Source: JANYCG01 sp031365665 (GTDB lineage: Bacteria > Pseudomonadota > Gammaproteobacteria > Burkholderiales > Burkholderiaceae_C). From it: DNA of 27,589 nt. Every line of letters begins with the position of its first letter. The first letter of the stretch is position 1. The notes under the pieces are model-generated. The model worked only from the letters and a program-made list of their open reading frames with translations. It did not search any database and was not told the DNA's origin. Of this stretch, positions 6,264-15,016 are shown piece by piece. A program made the position numbers and the translations under genes. Location of the stretch: the NCBI GenBank assembly GCA_031365665.1, contig JANLYO010000213.1, positions 1 through 27,589 on the forward strand, in the 5' to 3' direction.

Positions 6264-8192
6264 ATGTGTGGCATCGTCGGCTCGGTTTCGTTACGCAATA
6301 TTGTTCCCATCCTGGTGCAGGGCCTGCAGCGGCTGGAGTACCGGGGTTACGACTCGTGTGGGGTCGCGGTGCATGCGGGGGGCCTGAAAAGAGCCCGCAG
6401 CACTTCGCGCGTGGCCGAGTTGATGGAGCAGGTGGAGCAGACCCATCTGGAGGGCCTGCTGGGCATCGCCCACACGCGCTGGGCCACACACGGCGCGCCA
6501 GCCGTGCACAACGCGCACCCGCACTTCAGTCACGGGCCGGAGTCGGTGTTTACGGGGGCCGCTGGCGCGGCGGCGAATGGCTCCGGGCAAAGTTATGAGA
6601 CGCGCCCTGGGCGTGTCGCGTTGGTGCACAACGGCATCATCGAAAACCACGACGAGCTGCGCGCTCTACTCAAGGCCAAGGGTTACCAGTTCCAAAGCCA
6701 GACCGACACCGAGGTCATCGCCCACCTGATCGACAGCATTTACGACGGTGATATTTTTGAAGCCGTGAAGGCGGCGGTGAAACAACTGCACGGGGCTTAC
6801 GCGATTGCGGTGTTTTGCAAAGACGAGCCGCAGCGCCTGATTGGCGCACGCGCGGGCTCGCCCTTGATTCTGGGTGTGGGCAAAGACGGGCGTGAGCACT
6901 TCCTCGCATCCGACGCGATGGCCCTGGCGGGTGTGACGGATCAGATTGTCTACCTTGATGAAGGCGACGTGGTCGATGTGCAACTGGGCAAATACTGGCT
7001 GGTCGACAAGGCGCACAAGGCCGTCGCCGCCGCACAACGCCCGGTAAAAACTGTGCTGGCGCACAGCGGCGCCGCGGAACTGGGGCCCTACCGGCACTAT
7101 ATGCAAAAGGAGATTTTCGAACAACCGCGTGCGATTGGCGACACCTTGGAAGGCGTGGAAGGCATCGTGCCCGAATTGTTCGAAGCGCTGGCAGGGGCTG
7201 GCAAACAAGACCAGGCCGCGCAGGTGTTCAAACACATCGATTCGGTGTTGATATTGGCCTGTGGCACCAGTTATTACAGCGGCTGCACGGCCAAATATTG
7301 GCTGGAAAGCATCGCCAAAATCCCGACGCAGGTCGAAGTGGCCAGTGAATACCGCTACCGCGACTCCGTGCCCAACCCCAGGACTTTGGTCGTCACCATC
7401 ACCCAAAGCGGCGAAACCGCCGACACACTGGCCGCGCTGCGCCACGCCCAGGGCCTGGGCATGGCCCACACGCTGACGGTCTGCAACGTGGCCACCAGCG
7501 CGATGGTGCGCGAATGCAAACTCTCCTACATCACACGTGCGGGCATCGAGATCTGTGTGGCGTCGACTAAAGCCTTCACGGCGCAATTGGCCGGCTTGTT
7601 CTTGTTGACGCTGGCGCTGGCCAAAACGCGCGGCCATTTGAGCGCGGCAGAAGAAGCGCGGCACTTGAAAGCCATGCGCCACTTGCCCGCAGCGTTGTCG
7701 GCCGTGCTGGCGCTGGAGCCGCAAATCATCGCCTGGGCGGAAGATTTCGCCAAGATGGAAAACGCGCTGTTTCTGGGGCGCGGCCTGCATTACCCGATTG
7801 CGCTCGAAGGCGCCTTGAAGCTCAAAGAGATCAGCTACATCCACGCCGAGGCTTACCCTGCCGGGGAGTTGAAACACGGCCCGCTGGCCCTGGTGACCAG
7901 CGAGATGCCGGTGGTGACCGTCGCCCCGAATGACGTGTTGCTGGAAAAGCTCAAAAGCAACCTGCACGAAGTGCGGGCGCGCGGCGGCGTCTTGTATGTG
8001 CTGGCCGACGCAGGCAGCAAGATCGAGAGCGGCGAAGGCATGCACGTGATCCGCATGCCCGAGCACTATGGCGAACTCTCGCCGCTCTTGCACGTGGTGC
8101 CCCTGCAACTGTTGGCGTACCACACCGCCTGCGCGCGCGGGACGGATGTGGATAAGCCCCGCAATTTGGCCAAGAGCGTGACGGTGGAGTGA
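6264..8192 (+). CDS. glmS: glutamine-fructose-6-phosphate aminotransferase (isomerizing)
   Basis: 642 residues. It makes glucosamine 6-phosphate from fructose 6-phosphate and glutamine, the first step towards UDP-GlcNAc for peptidoglycan and LPS, in the cytoplasm. The N-terminus MCGIVG supplies the catalytic Cys2 of the glutaminase domain; LEYRGYDS and HTRWATHG follow. Two SIS domains (about 325-455 and 500-630) show ACGTSYYSG, TQSGETADT and EAYPAGELKHGPLAL, and the C-terminus is NLAKSVTVE. An AGGAG lies nine bases before the ATG. It is about 30 residues longer than E. coli GlmS because of a Gly/Ala-rich insertion at about 91-117, just before VHNGIIENH. Confidence 0.97.
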   Translation: MCGIVGSVSLRNIVPILVQGLQRLEYRGYDSCGVAVHAGGLKRARSTSRVAELMEQVEQTHLEGLLGIAHTRWATHGAPAVHNAHPHFSHGPESVFTGAAGAAANGSGQSYETRPGRVALVHNGIIENHDELRALLKAKGYQFQSQTDTEVIAHLIDSIYDGDIFEAVKAAVKQLHGAYAIAVFCKDEPQRLIGARAGSPLILGVGKDGREHFLASDAMALAGVTDQIVYLDEGDVVDVQLGKYWLVDKAHKAVAAAQRPVKTVLAHSGAAELGPYRHYMQKEIFEQPRAIGDTLEGVEGIVPELFEALAGAGKQDQAAQVFKHIDSVLILACGTSYYSGCTAKYWLESIAKIPTQVEVASEYRYRDSVPNPRTLVVTITQSGETADTLAALRHAQGLGMAHTLTVCNVATSAMVRECKLSYITRAGIEICVASTKAFTAQLAGLFLLTLALAKTRGHLSAAEEARHLKAMRHLPAALSAVLALEPQIIAWAEDFAKMENALFLGRGLHYPIALEGALKLKEISYIHAEAYPAGELKHGPLALVTSEMPVVTVAPNDVLLEKLKSNLHEVRARGGVLYVLADAGSKIESGEGMHVIRMPEHYGELSPLLHVVPLQLLAYHTACARGTDVDKPRNLAKSVTVE

Positions 8193-8196
8193 TGTG

Positions 8197-9375
8197 ATGA
8201 CCAGTGCGATGAACACAGGCTTGCATGAATTTCTCGCGCAAGACCGGGTAATTTGGGGAAAACCAGCCGCGCAGGCGGTGATCGAAGAGGCAGACCGCCG
8301 CAGCGCCCAGCGGGTTTTTATCGTCACTGGGCGCACGCTGAACCGCAAAACCGACGTGGTGAGCAAAATCCGCTCCGCCTTGGGTACGCGCTGCGTCGGC
8401 ACCTTTGATGAATGCCGTGAACATACCCCGCGCGACAGCGTGATGGCGGCTGCAGCGGCGGCGCGGGCGGTGAACCCGGATTTGATCCTCTCCGTCGGTG
8501 GCGGCACGGTGATTGATACCGTCAAAGTCATGCTGATCGCCTTGGCGCACGATTTGACGCAGGCCGCGCAACTCGGTGATTTCCATCTGCGCGTGAACCC
8601 GGATGGCAGCCGCCATGCGCCCGTGATCAAGTCCCTGCCATTTCGGCAGATTGCGGTATCGACGACGCTCAGCGCAGCCGAATTTTCCAACTTTGGCGGC
8701 TGTGTTGACCCGGTGCGCAAGGTCAAAGACGGTTACATGGGGCGTGAGATTGGCCCCGCAGCGGTGATTTTGGATGCAGAGGCCACGTTGCCCACGCCCG
8801 AGTGGTTGTGGCATTCCACCGGCATCCGCGCGGTGGACCACGCCGTGGAAGGCATTTGTTCGGTTGCGCCTTCGCCCTTGATTGAAGCTGCCGCGCTGCA
8901 TGCGCTGGGGCTTTTGGTAAGCGCCATGCCGCGTGTGAAGGCCGACCCAAACGATCTGGCAGCGCGGCTGCTGTGCCTGCAAGGCGCTTGGTTGGCGGGT
9001 ATGGGTATTTTGCGTGTGCCTTACGGCGCCAGCCACGGCATGGGCCACTCGCTGGGCGCTGTCACCGGCATGAGCCACGGTCACACCTCGTGTGTGATGT
9101 TGCCCAACGTGATGCGTTACAACCTGGACGCCACCCGGCCGCAGCAGGCGCGTATTGCCGCCGCGATGGGGCGTGCGGACGGCGACGCAGCAGCGGCGGT
9201 GGCAGGGCTCATTGCCGCGCTAGGCTTGCCGTCTCGCCTGTCTGCACTCGATGTGAAGCGCGAGCAGTTTGCGAAAATTGCCGAAGGTGCGAAAGACAAC
9301 CTGTGGGTGCGCACCAACCCGCGGCCGATTGCCGATGCCGCGCAATTGATGGAATTGCTGGAGAGCGCCTGGTAA
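8197..9375 (+). CDS. iron-containing alcohol dehydrogenase family protein (maleylacetate reductase-like)
   Basis: 392 residues from the ATG at 8197, with GGAG seven to eight bases upstream; a GTG directly before and an ATG at 8209 are alternatives. A nucleotide-binding GGGT-V-IDTVK motif (101-110) is followed by a C-terminal helical domain with TGIRAVDHAVEG (209-219), SHGMGHSLGA (279-288) and SHGH (293-296), the metal-site region of group III dehydrogenases. The position four residues before His215, where classical members have the Asp metal ligand, is Arg211, which points to the maleylacetate reductase-like side of the family or altered metal binding. It starts four bases after the glmS stop, so it is probably cotranscribed, with no obvious metabolic link. 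Confidence 0.85.
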   Translation: MTSAMNTGLHEFLAQDRVIWGKPAAQAVIEEADRRSAQRVFIVTGRTLNRKTDVVSKIRSALGTRCVGTFDECREHTPRDSVMAAAAAARAVNPDLILSVGGGTVIDTVKVMLIALAHDLTQAAQLGDFHLRVNPDGSRHAPVIKSLPFRQIAVSTTLSAAEFSNFGGCVDPVRKVKDGYMGREIGPAAVILDAEATLPTPEWLWHSTGIRAVDHAVEGICSVAPSPLIEAAALHALGLLVSAMPRVKADPNDLAARLLCLQGAWLAGMGILRVPYGASHGMGHSLGAVTGMSHGHTSCVMLPNVMRYNLDATRPQQARIAAAMGRADGDAAAAVAGLIAALGLPSRLSALDVKREQFAKIAEGAKDNLWVRTNPRPIADAAQLMELLESAW

Positions 9376-9404
9376 ATTTGCCTGGTCAATAGGGCCAGTA
9401 GAGG

Positions 9405-10298
9405 TCAGGCCGACGCGCGGGCATTTGCCTTGCCACCTACGGGCCACAACACCGGCGTTGCGTTTTTGTAGGCGATGTAAGCCGGGTCTTGCCCCCAGCG
9501 CTTGTCGGCACTGGCCTCCAGCAACGGCACGCCGCTGACCTTGGTCAACAGCAAGGTCACAAACAGGGGCGAGAGAACGCCGACCCATTGCCAACCCGAC
9601 AACATCGGCACACAGATGATGAAGACGCCGACCCACAGCACGATTTCACCCACGTAGTTCGGGTGGCGGGACTTGGCCCACAAGCCGGATTGAATGAACC
9701 TGCCGGCGTTGGCCGGATCTGCCCGGAATTGGCGCTTTTGCCAGTCAGCGAGCACTTCAATTGAAAATCCAAGTGCCCAAATCGCTGCACCGATAAGCGT
9801 CCAGGCGGTGGTGGCGTGCCATTTCATCGAGATCACCACCATCAAGACCGGCAAGAGCGTCAAAAACACCCACAGGCCTTGCAGCGTCCAGGAGACCAGA
9901 AAACGAAAGAAGGATGGTTTGATCTGGGTGAAACGGGCGTCAGCGCCATCTTTGTGGATGCGCAGAAACAAAAACAGGCCCAACCGAAGCGCCCACAAGC
10001 CACACATGGCCAGCAGTAGCACATCTGCCCAGGCGCGTGGAGGCCCAAAACGGGCCACAAATGCGAGCAGCAAAAGGTAGGTGGCGCTCCCCGCCAGGTC
10101 ATAAAATTTCTCGGTCTGCAGCAGAAAAGCCGGCACAAAGGCCACCCACTGGATGGCGAAAGCCAAGGCTGCGCAGACGGCCAGGAGCGGCCAACCGCGC
10201 AGTGTGATGTAGGGCTGGGCACCGGCCCAGGCGACCAGCGCCGCTATCACCACCGCGACAATGATGACCAAGAGTGCCTTGAGGTTTTTGTTTTTCAT
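9405..10298 (-). CDS. DUF1295 integral membrane protein (steroid 5-alpha-reductase-like fold)
   Basis: 297 residues with about seven hydrophobic segments. The C-terminal half has the family signature LWAKSRHPNYVGEIVLW (about 212-228) and a later ADKRWGQDPAYIAYKNATP, as in DUF1295/isoprenylcysteine methyltransferase-like proteins that use a cofactor at the membrane face. Its reaction is unknown. It lies tail to tail with the alcohol dehydrogenase (29 bp apart) and is divergent from the acyl-CoA dehydrogenase gene (70 bp). The lysine-rich MKNKNLK start precedes a membrane segment rather than a cleavable signal. Confidence 0.85.
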   Translation of the reverse strand: MKNKNLKALLVIIVAVVIAALVAWAGAQPYITLRGWPLLAVCAALAFAIQWVAFVPAFLLQTEKFYDLAGSATYLLLLAFVARFGPPRAWADVLLLAMCGLWALRLGLFLFLRIHKDGADARFTQIKPSFFRFLVSWTLQGLWVFLTLLPVLMVVISMKWHATTAWTLIGAAIWALGFSIEVLADWQKRQFRADPANAGRFIQSGLWAKSRHPNYVGEIVLWVGVFIICVPMLSGWQWVGVLSPLFVTLLLTKVSGVPLLEASADKRWGQDPAYIAYKNATPVLWPVGGKANARASA

Positions 10299-10338
10299 GA
10301 TACCTGCATCGTAAACTCAAGTTGGATCCAGAATCTAT

Positions 10339-10365
10339 ACCCAGCGAGACACACCCAGCGAGACA
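10339..10365 (+). repeat. two tandem 14-bp units upstream of the acyl-CoA dehydrogenase
   Basis: ACCCAGCGAGACA occurs twice with a 14-bp period, ending four bases before the ATG at 10369. It occupies the place of the ribosome binding site, and no good Shine-Dalgarno sequence is seen there. It is probably a simple duplication. Confidence 0.6.
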
Positions 10366-10368
10366 GCC

Positions 10369-11646
10369 ATGAACTTCACACTTTCGGACACACAAATCTA
10401 CTGGCGCGACCGCGTCAAAGCGTTCATGAACGCGCATATTCACCCGGCGGTGCCGGTGTTTGAAGCCCAAATGGCGGCATTTGGCGAAAACCGCTGGCAG
10501 GTGGTGCCGATTGTTGAGGAATTGAAAGCCAAAGCCAAGGCCGAAGGTTTGTGGAATCTGTTTTTGCCCAAGGACTCAGGGCACGAAGACAGCCCCTACC
10601 GTGGGGCAGGGCTCACCAATCTGGAATATGCCGTCTGCGCAGAGGAGATGGGGCGCGTCAAATTTGCCTCGGAAGTATTCAACTGTTCAGCCCCGGATAC
10701 CGGCAACATGGAGGTGTTTGCACGGTACGGCTCTGAGGCGCACAAAAAGAAATGGCTGTTGCCCCTGCTAGCGGGTGACATCCGCTCGGCTTTCCTGATG
10801 ACCGAACCCGATGTGGCCTCGAGCGACGCCACCAATATCGCTACCCGCATTGAGCGCGATGGTGACCACTACGTCATCAACGGCACCAAATGGTGGTCCA
10901 GCGGCGTGGGCGACCCGCGTTGCAAGATTGCCATTCTGATGGGTAAAACCAATCCGGAAGCGCCCAAACATTCGCAGCAGTCGCAAATCCTGGTGCCGCT
11001 GGATTCACCCGGCATCACGATCGTGCGGATGTTGCCGGTGTTTGGTTTTGACGATGCGCCACATGGGCACGCCGAAGTCGTCTTGAAGAACGTGCGGGTG
11101 CCGGTGGAGAATTTGCTGCTCGGGGAAGGGCGCGGCTTCGAGATTGCCCAAGGGCGCCTCGGGCCTGGGCGCATTCACCACTGCATGCGCACCATCGGCG
11201 TAGCCGAAGTGGCGTTGGAAAAAATGGTGAAACGCCTGCAATCTCGTGTTGCATTTGGCAAGCGCATTTCCGAACAATCGGTGTGGGAACAACGTGTGGC
11301 CGAGGCGCGCATTGACATAGAAATGACACGGCTGCTGACGCTCAAAACCGCAGACATGATGGACAAACTGGGCAACCGCCATGCGCGCGCCGAAATTGCC
11401 ATGATCAAGGTGGCCGCGCCTTTGGCGGCGCTGCGCATCATCGACCATGCGATTCAGGCGTTTGGCGCGGCGGGTGTGAGCAGCGACGCGGGCCTGGCGC
11501 GCGCTTACGCGAGCATGCGCACGATGCGTCTGGCCGATGGGCCGGATGAAGTCCACAACCGCACCATCGCGCGGCTGGAGTACGGTCGTTATGGTCTTGA
11601 TAAATCGGTGGATCTGTCTGCGGCGAAATCGACCGCCAAAGTTTGA
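10369..11646 (+). CDS. acyl-CoA dehydrogenase (ACAD10/11-like)
   Basis: 425 residues. A flavoenzyme that introduces an alpha,beta double bond into acyl-CoA. The N-terminal helical domain (to about 125) is followed by the FAD/substrate segment FLMTEPDVASSDATNI, INGTKWWSSG in the beta domain, and a C-terminal helical domain with RVAFGKRISEQ and QAFGAAGVSSDAGLARAYASMRT-type sequence. The DGPDEVHNR block (390-398) occupies the region of the conserved catalytic acid. Length fits the ACAD10/11-like subgroup. The SDR gene follows 15 bp downstream, so the two are probably an operon for breakdown of a branched or hydroxylated acyl chain; the phosphotransferase often found with this subgroup is not present. 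Confidence 0.93.
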   Translation: MNFTLSDTQIYWRDRVKAFMNAHIHPAVPVFEAQMAAFGENRWQVVPIVEELKAKAKAEGLWNLFLPKDSGHEDSPYRGAGLTNLEYAVCAEEMGRVKFASEVFNCSAPDTGNMEVFARYGSEAHKKKWLLPLLAGDIRSAFLMTEPDVASSDATNIATRIERDGDHYVINGTKWWSSGVGDPRCKIAILMGKTNPEAPKHSQQSQILVPLDSPGITIVRMLPVFGFDDAPHGHAEVVLKNVRVPVENLLLGEGRGFEIAQGRLGPGRIHHCMRTIGVAEVALEKMVKRLQSRVAFGKRISEQSVWEQRVAEARIDIEMTRLLTLKTADMMDKLGNRHARAEIAMIKVAAPLAALRIIDHAIQAFGAAGVSSDAGLARAYASMRTMRLADGPDEVHNRTIARLEYGRYGLDKSVDLSAAKSTAKV

Positions 11647-11661
11647 GACCGGGAGACTGCC

Positions 11662-12426
11662 ATGTCACTGTTTTCACTCGCAGGGAAAGTCGCCGTCATC
11701 ACCGGATCTTCCAAAGGCATTGGCAAGGCCATTGCTGAACGCATGGCCGAGCAGGGGGCCAAGGTGGTCATTTCTTCGCGCAAAGCGGGTCCCTGCGAGG
11801 AGCTGGCGGCCGTCATCAACCAGCAGCACGGGGCTGGCACGGCCATTTCGATTCCTGCCAATATTTCCAGCAAGGAGCAACTCAAACACTTGATTGACGA
11901 AACCAATCGCCAGTTCGGGAAAATCGACGTGCTGGTGTGCAACGCGGCCAGCAACCCGTATTACGGACCGATGGCGGGCATTGAAGACGAGCAGTTCCGC
12001 AAAATTTTTGACAACAACGTGATGTCCAACCACTGGCTCATCAACTTTGTTGCGCCGCAGATGATCGAGCGAAAAGATGGCTCGATCATCATCGTGTCGA
12101 GCATCGGCGGCTTGCGTGGCACGCCCGTGATCGGCGCTTACGGCATCTCCAAAGCGGCGGACATGCAGCTTGCACGGAACCTGGCGCACGAATACGGCCC
12201 CCACAACATTCGTGTCAATTGCATTGCGCCGGGGCTCATCAAGACCGACTTTGCCAAGGCCTTGTGGGAGGATGCCGAAATGCTCAAACGCCGCACCGCC
12301 ACCACGCCTTTGCGCCGCATCGGCGAGCCCGATGAAATTGCCGGTGCGGCCGTGTTTCTGGCCTCTCGGGCCGGGTCTTTCATGACGGGGCAGGCGCTGG
12401 TCATTGATGGCGGCGTGACAATTTAG
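11662..12426 (+). CDS. short-chain dehydrogenase/reductase (SDR)
   Basis: 254 residues, classical SDR length. TGSSKGIG (14-21) binds NAD(P), NAAS is at 94-97, and the catalytic Ser (SS at 146-147), Tyr160 and Lys164 (YGISK) are all present. The C-terminus is GQALVIDGGVTI, as in FabG-like enzymes. A GGGAG about seven bases before the ATG supports the start. The gene follows the acyl-CoA dehydrogenase closely and may act on the hydroxyacyl or alcohol product of the same pathway. The exact substrate cannot be told from sequence. Confidence 0.93.
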   Translation: MSLFSLAGKVAVITGSSKGIGKAIAERMAEQGAKVVISSRKAGPCEELAAVINQQHGAGTAISIPANISSKEQLKHLIDETNRQFGKIDVLVCNAASNPYYGPMAGIEDEQFRKIFDNNVMSNHWLINFVAPQMIERKDGSIIIVSSIGGLRGTPVIGAYGISKAADMQLARNLAHEYGPHNIRVNCIAPGLIKTDFAKALWEDAEMLKRRTATTPLRRIGEPDEIAGAAVFLASRAGSFMTGQALVIDGGVTI

Positions 12427-12433
12427 CCCCTTC

Positions 12434-13150
12434 ATGCACACCTCGGCGTTGGTTTTGTTCTCCGGTGGGCAGGACTCGACGACCTGCCTGGCGCTTGCGC
12501 TCTCAAAATATGAGCGTGTTGAAACTATTGCGTTTGACTACCGGCAGCGCCACCACATTGAACTGGAATCCCGCCTGAATGTGCTGCGGGAAATCCGGGC
12601 GCAATTCCCAGTGTGGGCGCAGAAACTTGGCGACGACCATCTGCTGGATTTGGCTGTTTTGGGAGAGGTAAGCGAGACATCATTGACTCGCGACACGGCC
12701 TTCAAAATGGAGCATAACGGCCTGCCCAATACCTTTGTACCGGGGCGCAACCTTTTGTTTTTGACGCTGGCGGCGGCAGTCGCCTACCGGCGTGATTTGC
12801 AGGTGATCGTGACGGGTGTCTGTGAGACCGACTTCTCAGGTTACCCGGATTGCCGGGACGACACCATGAAGGCCATGCAACTGGCGCTGTCCCTGGGGAT
12901 GGACAAAAGATTTTTCATCGAGACGCCGCTGATGTGGATCGACAAAGCGGCGACCTGGCAACTCGCACATTCGCTGGGGGGAGCCTCCGGCCAAACGGAT
13001 GGCGCGGACAAGTTGGTCAATCTGATCACCGAGCACACCCACACCTGTTATTTGGGTGATCGCTCGCATCGCCACGACTGGGGCTACGGCTGCGGGGATT
13101 GCCCAGCATGTGTGTTGCGCGCACGCGGGCACGCGAAGTTCAGGTCTTGA
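12434..13150 (+). CDS. queC: 7-cyano-7-deazaguanine synthase
   Basis: 238 residues. QueC converts 7-carboxy-7-deazaguanine to preQ0 with ATP and ammonia, a step in queuosine tRNA modification. The ATP pyrophosphatase P-loop SGGQDS is at 10-15, followed by FDYRQRHHIELE, VPGRNLLFL and TGVCETDFSGYPDCR. The zinc-binding cysteines are C205, C220, C223 and C226 (CYLGDR ... GCGDCPAC). It starts seven bases after the SDR stop with no good Shine-Dalgarno, so coupling to upstream translation is likely. No other queuosine genes are adjacent. Its last 11 bases overlap the end of the convergent ABC transporter gene. Confidence 0.96.
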   Translation: MHTSALVLFSGGQDSTTCLALALSKYERVETIAFDYRQRHHIELESRLNVLREIRAQFPVWAQKLGDDHLLDLAVLGEVSETSLTRDTAFKMEHNGLPNTFVPGRNLLFLTLAAAVAYRRDLQVIVTGVCETDFSGYPDCRDDTMKAMQLALSLGMDKRFFIETPLMWIDKAATWQLAHSLGGASGQTDGADKLVNLITEHTHTCYLGDRSHRHDWGYGCGDCPACVLRARGHAKFRS

Positions 13151-14930
13151 TCTGGTACAAGGCGGGGGAGGCCTCAGGCAATCGTTCCAGTGTCCAGGTT
13201 TTTTCATGAAATGCCGCGACAGAGGGTCTGTGGGCTATTGAAACAATAGCGCCATTCGCTAATTTCACAAGACCAACAAGACGTTTGTAAATGGTTTCTT
13301 CGGCTTCTTTGTCCAAAGCGCTGGTCGCTTCATCGGCAAATATCCAACTGGGTTTTTTCAGAAATGCACGGGCGATGGCGAGACGTTGTTGTTCGCCGCC
13401 AGACAGTTTTTGGCCCCATGCGTTGGATTCATCAAGTAGGCTGGCGAGTTGAGGCAGCAGGGCCTCGTCAAGTGCCTTTTTCAACTCTGCGTCCGAATAA
13501 TTTGCGGCCGGCAGGGGGTAAGCCAGTGCATCCCGCAAGGGGCCGTTGGGAAAATAGGGCCGCTGTGGGATAAACATGGCATCGGCCGGTCGTGCCAATT
13601 GGCCGCTCGCAAACGGCCAAATGCCGGCGAAAACCCGGAACAGGGTGGATTTGCCGCTGCCCGAAGGACCCTGCAAAAGGATGCTGTCTCCAGATTGGGC
13701 GTGCAGGTTGGCGTCGTTTAGCAGCACAGCGCCTGTCGGTAAACCTAAGTGCAGATTCTTGATGTCAAGTGTTATTGATTCAGTAGCAATTAGTTTGGTA
13801 TTTTCGTGGCCCAAGGTCTTAAAGCTTTCCTCAAAACTGGTCAAACGGTTGGTGGTGGCGCGCCAGGCAGCGAGCGTGCTGTAGTTGTCGACAATCCAGC
13901 TCAGCGAGTCTTGGACGCGGCCAAATGCGCTTGAAATTTGCATCAACTGGCCGAGTTGAATGGCTCCGCTGAAATACCGGGGTGCTGCCACGACAAAGGG
14001 AAAAACCACAGCAGCCTGGCCAAAACCTACGGTGAACCAGGTCAGGTTCTTTTGGGTTTTCAGGAGTTTCAAGTAGTTCGTCAAGACTTCAGCAAAGCGA
14101 AAACCAAGCTGGGTGCGTTCGACGGTTTCGCCTTTGTCCAATGCGATGGATTCACTGTATTCCCGAACCCGCACCATGTGATGGCGGAAATCAGCCTCCA
14201 ACTGCTGTTGCTGGAAGTTCAAATGCGTCAAGGGTTTGCCGATCAAATGGCTGACATAACTGCCAATCAGGCAATACAGCACTGCGGCCCAGACCATGAA
14301 TCCGGGGATGTTGAAAGACGAGCCTGCCACCTCAAATGCAAAATTACCCGACAAACCCCATAGGATTCCGACAAAACTCACCAGCGTGACGAGTGCATTG
14401 AGCAGCCCCATCGTGAGTGACACGGTGTAACTTGTGAACTGATTGATGTCTTCCTGAATCCTTTGGTCAGGGTTGTCGGGGCTTGTCTTGTTTTTTTCAG
14501 AGCTGTCATTGCGGCTCTCTTTTGCGAAACGATCGAGCTCCATTTTGTAGAAAATATGGTTGGATAACCAACGCTCCAGATAGTGGGAGGTCATCCAGGC
14601 ACGCCAGCGCATGTCGAGCAATTGTGTGAGGTAAAACTTGTAGACGGCAATGATGATGAAGCCAAATGCCAGATAGGCAAATCGTCCCAACTGCGTCCAA
14701 AATACGGCCGCATCCTTGTTTTGCAATGCGTCATAGAACAGGCGGTTCCAGTCGTTGATCTGAACCAGCATGAAAACCGACCCCAAATTCAGCGCGACGA
14801 TGGCCGCGAGCAGGCCACGGGCCTGCCACCGTTCTTCGGACTGGAAATAGGGAAGGCTAAGCGCCCATACCTTGGCGGTTTGGGATTTGAATGAGGCGAG
14901 TTTGGCTGCGATGGTCATGAAGACCATCAT
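13140..14930 (-). CDS. ABC transporter, SbmA/BacA-like membrane domain fused to ATPase (YddA-like)
   Basis: 596 residues. The N-terminal half is an ABC_membrane_2 (SbmA/BacA-like) domain with several transmembrane helices (QARGLLAAIVALNLGSVFML, INDWNRLFYDALQ, FIIIAVYKFYLTQ). The C-terminal half is an ATPase with Walker A GPSGSGKS (about 421-428), signature LSGGEQQR (from 509), and Walker B WIFADEATSALD. Half-transporters of this type work as homodimers in the inner membrane; relatives move peptides, vitamin B12 or long-chain compounds. ATGs at 14930 and 14918 are both possible and neither has a clear ribosome binding site. A short linker at about 145-160 is rich in Asn, Ser and Lys. Confidence 0.9.
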   Translation of the reverse strand: MMVFMTIAAKLASFKSQTAKVWALSLPYFQSEERWQARGLLAAIVALNLGSVFMLVQINDWNRLFYDALQNKDAAVFWTQLGRFAYLAFGFIIIAVYKFYLTQLLDMRWRAWMTSHYLERWLSNHIFYKMELDRFAKESRNDSSEKNKTSPDNPDQRIQEDINQFTSYTVSLTMGLLNALVTLVSFVGILWGLSGNFAFEVAGSSFNIPGFMVWAAVLYCLIGSYVSHLIGKPLTHLNFQQQQLEADFRHHMVRVREYSESIALDKGETVERTQLGFRFAEVLTNYLKLLKTQKNLTWFTVGFGQAAVVFPFVVAAPRYFSGAIQLGQLMQISSAFGRVQDSLSWIVDNYSTLAAWRATTNRLTSFEESFKTLGHENTKLIATESITLDIKNLHLGLPTGAVLLNDANLHAQSGDSILLQGPSGSGKSTLFRVFAGIWPFASGQLARPADAMFIPQRPYFPNGPLRDALAYPLPAANYSDAELKKALDEALLPQLASLLDESNAWGQKLSGGEQQRLAIARAFLKKPSWIFADEATSALDKEAEETIYKRLVGLVKLANGAIVSIAHRPSVAAFHEKTWTLERLPEASPALYQIKT

Positions 14931-14950
14931 AAAACAAGCGCATTGAAGGG

Positions 14951-15000
14951 CTTGCCGACGCGGTGGCTTCCAACCGAGTGGTCACCAACCGCGCGGCAAG
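14951..15000. repeat. imperfect inverted repeat between the dppF-like and YddA-like genes
   Basis: CTTGCCGACGCGGTGG (14951-14966) faces CCAACCGCGCGGCAAG (14985-15000), giving about 14 paired bases around an 18-base loop. It lies 17 bp after the dppF-like stop. There is no T run after it on the minus strand, so it is not a textbook terminator. It may protect the 3' end or be a degenerate repeat. Confidence 0.45.
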
Positions 15001-15016
15001 AATTCTCCTGGAGGCG

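Noticed and set aside
6666..8726. Long minus-strand open frame (686 codons) opposite glmS
   Set aside because: It is antisense to glmS and the dehydrogenase, with His/Arg/Gln-rich composition typical of shadow frames.
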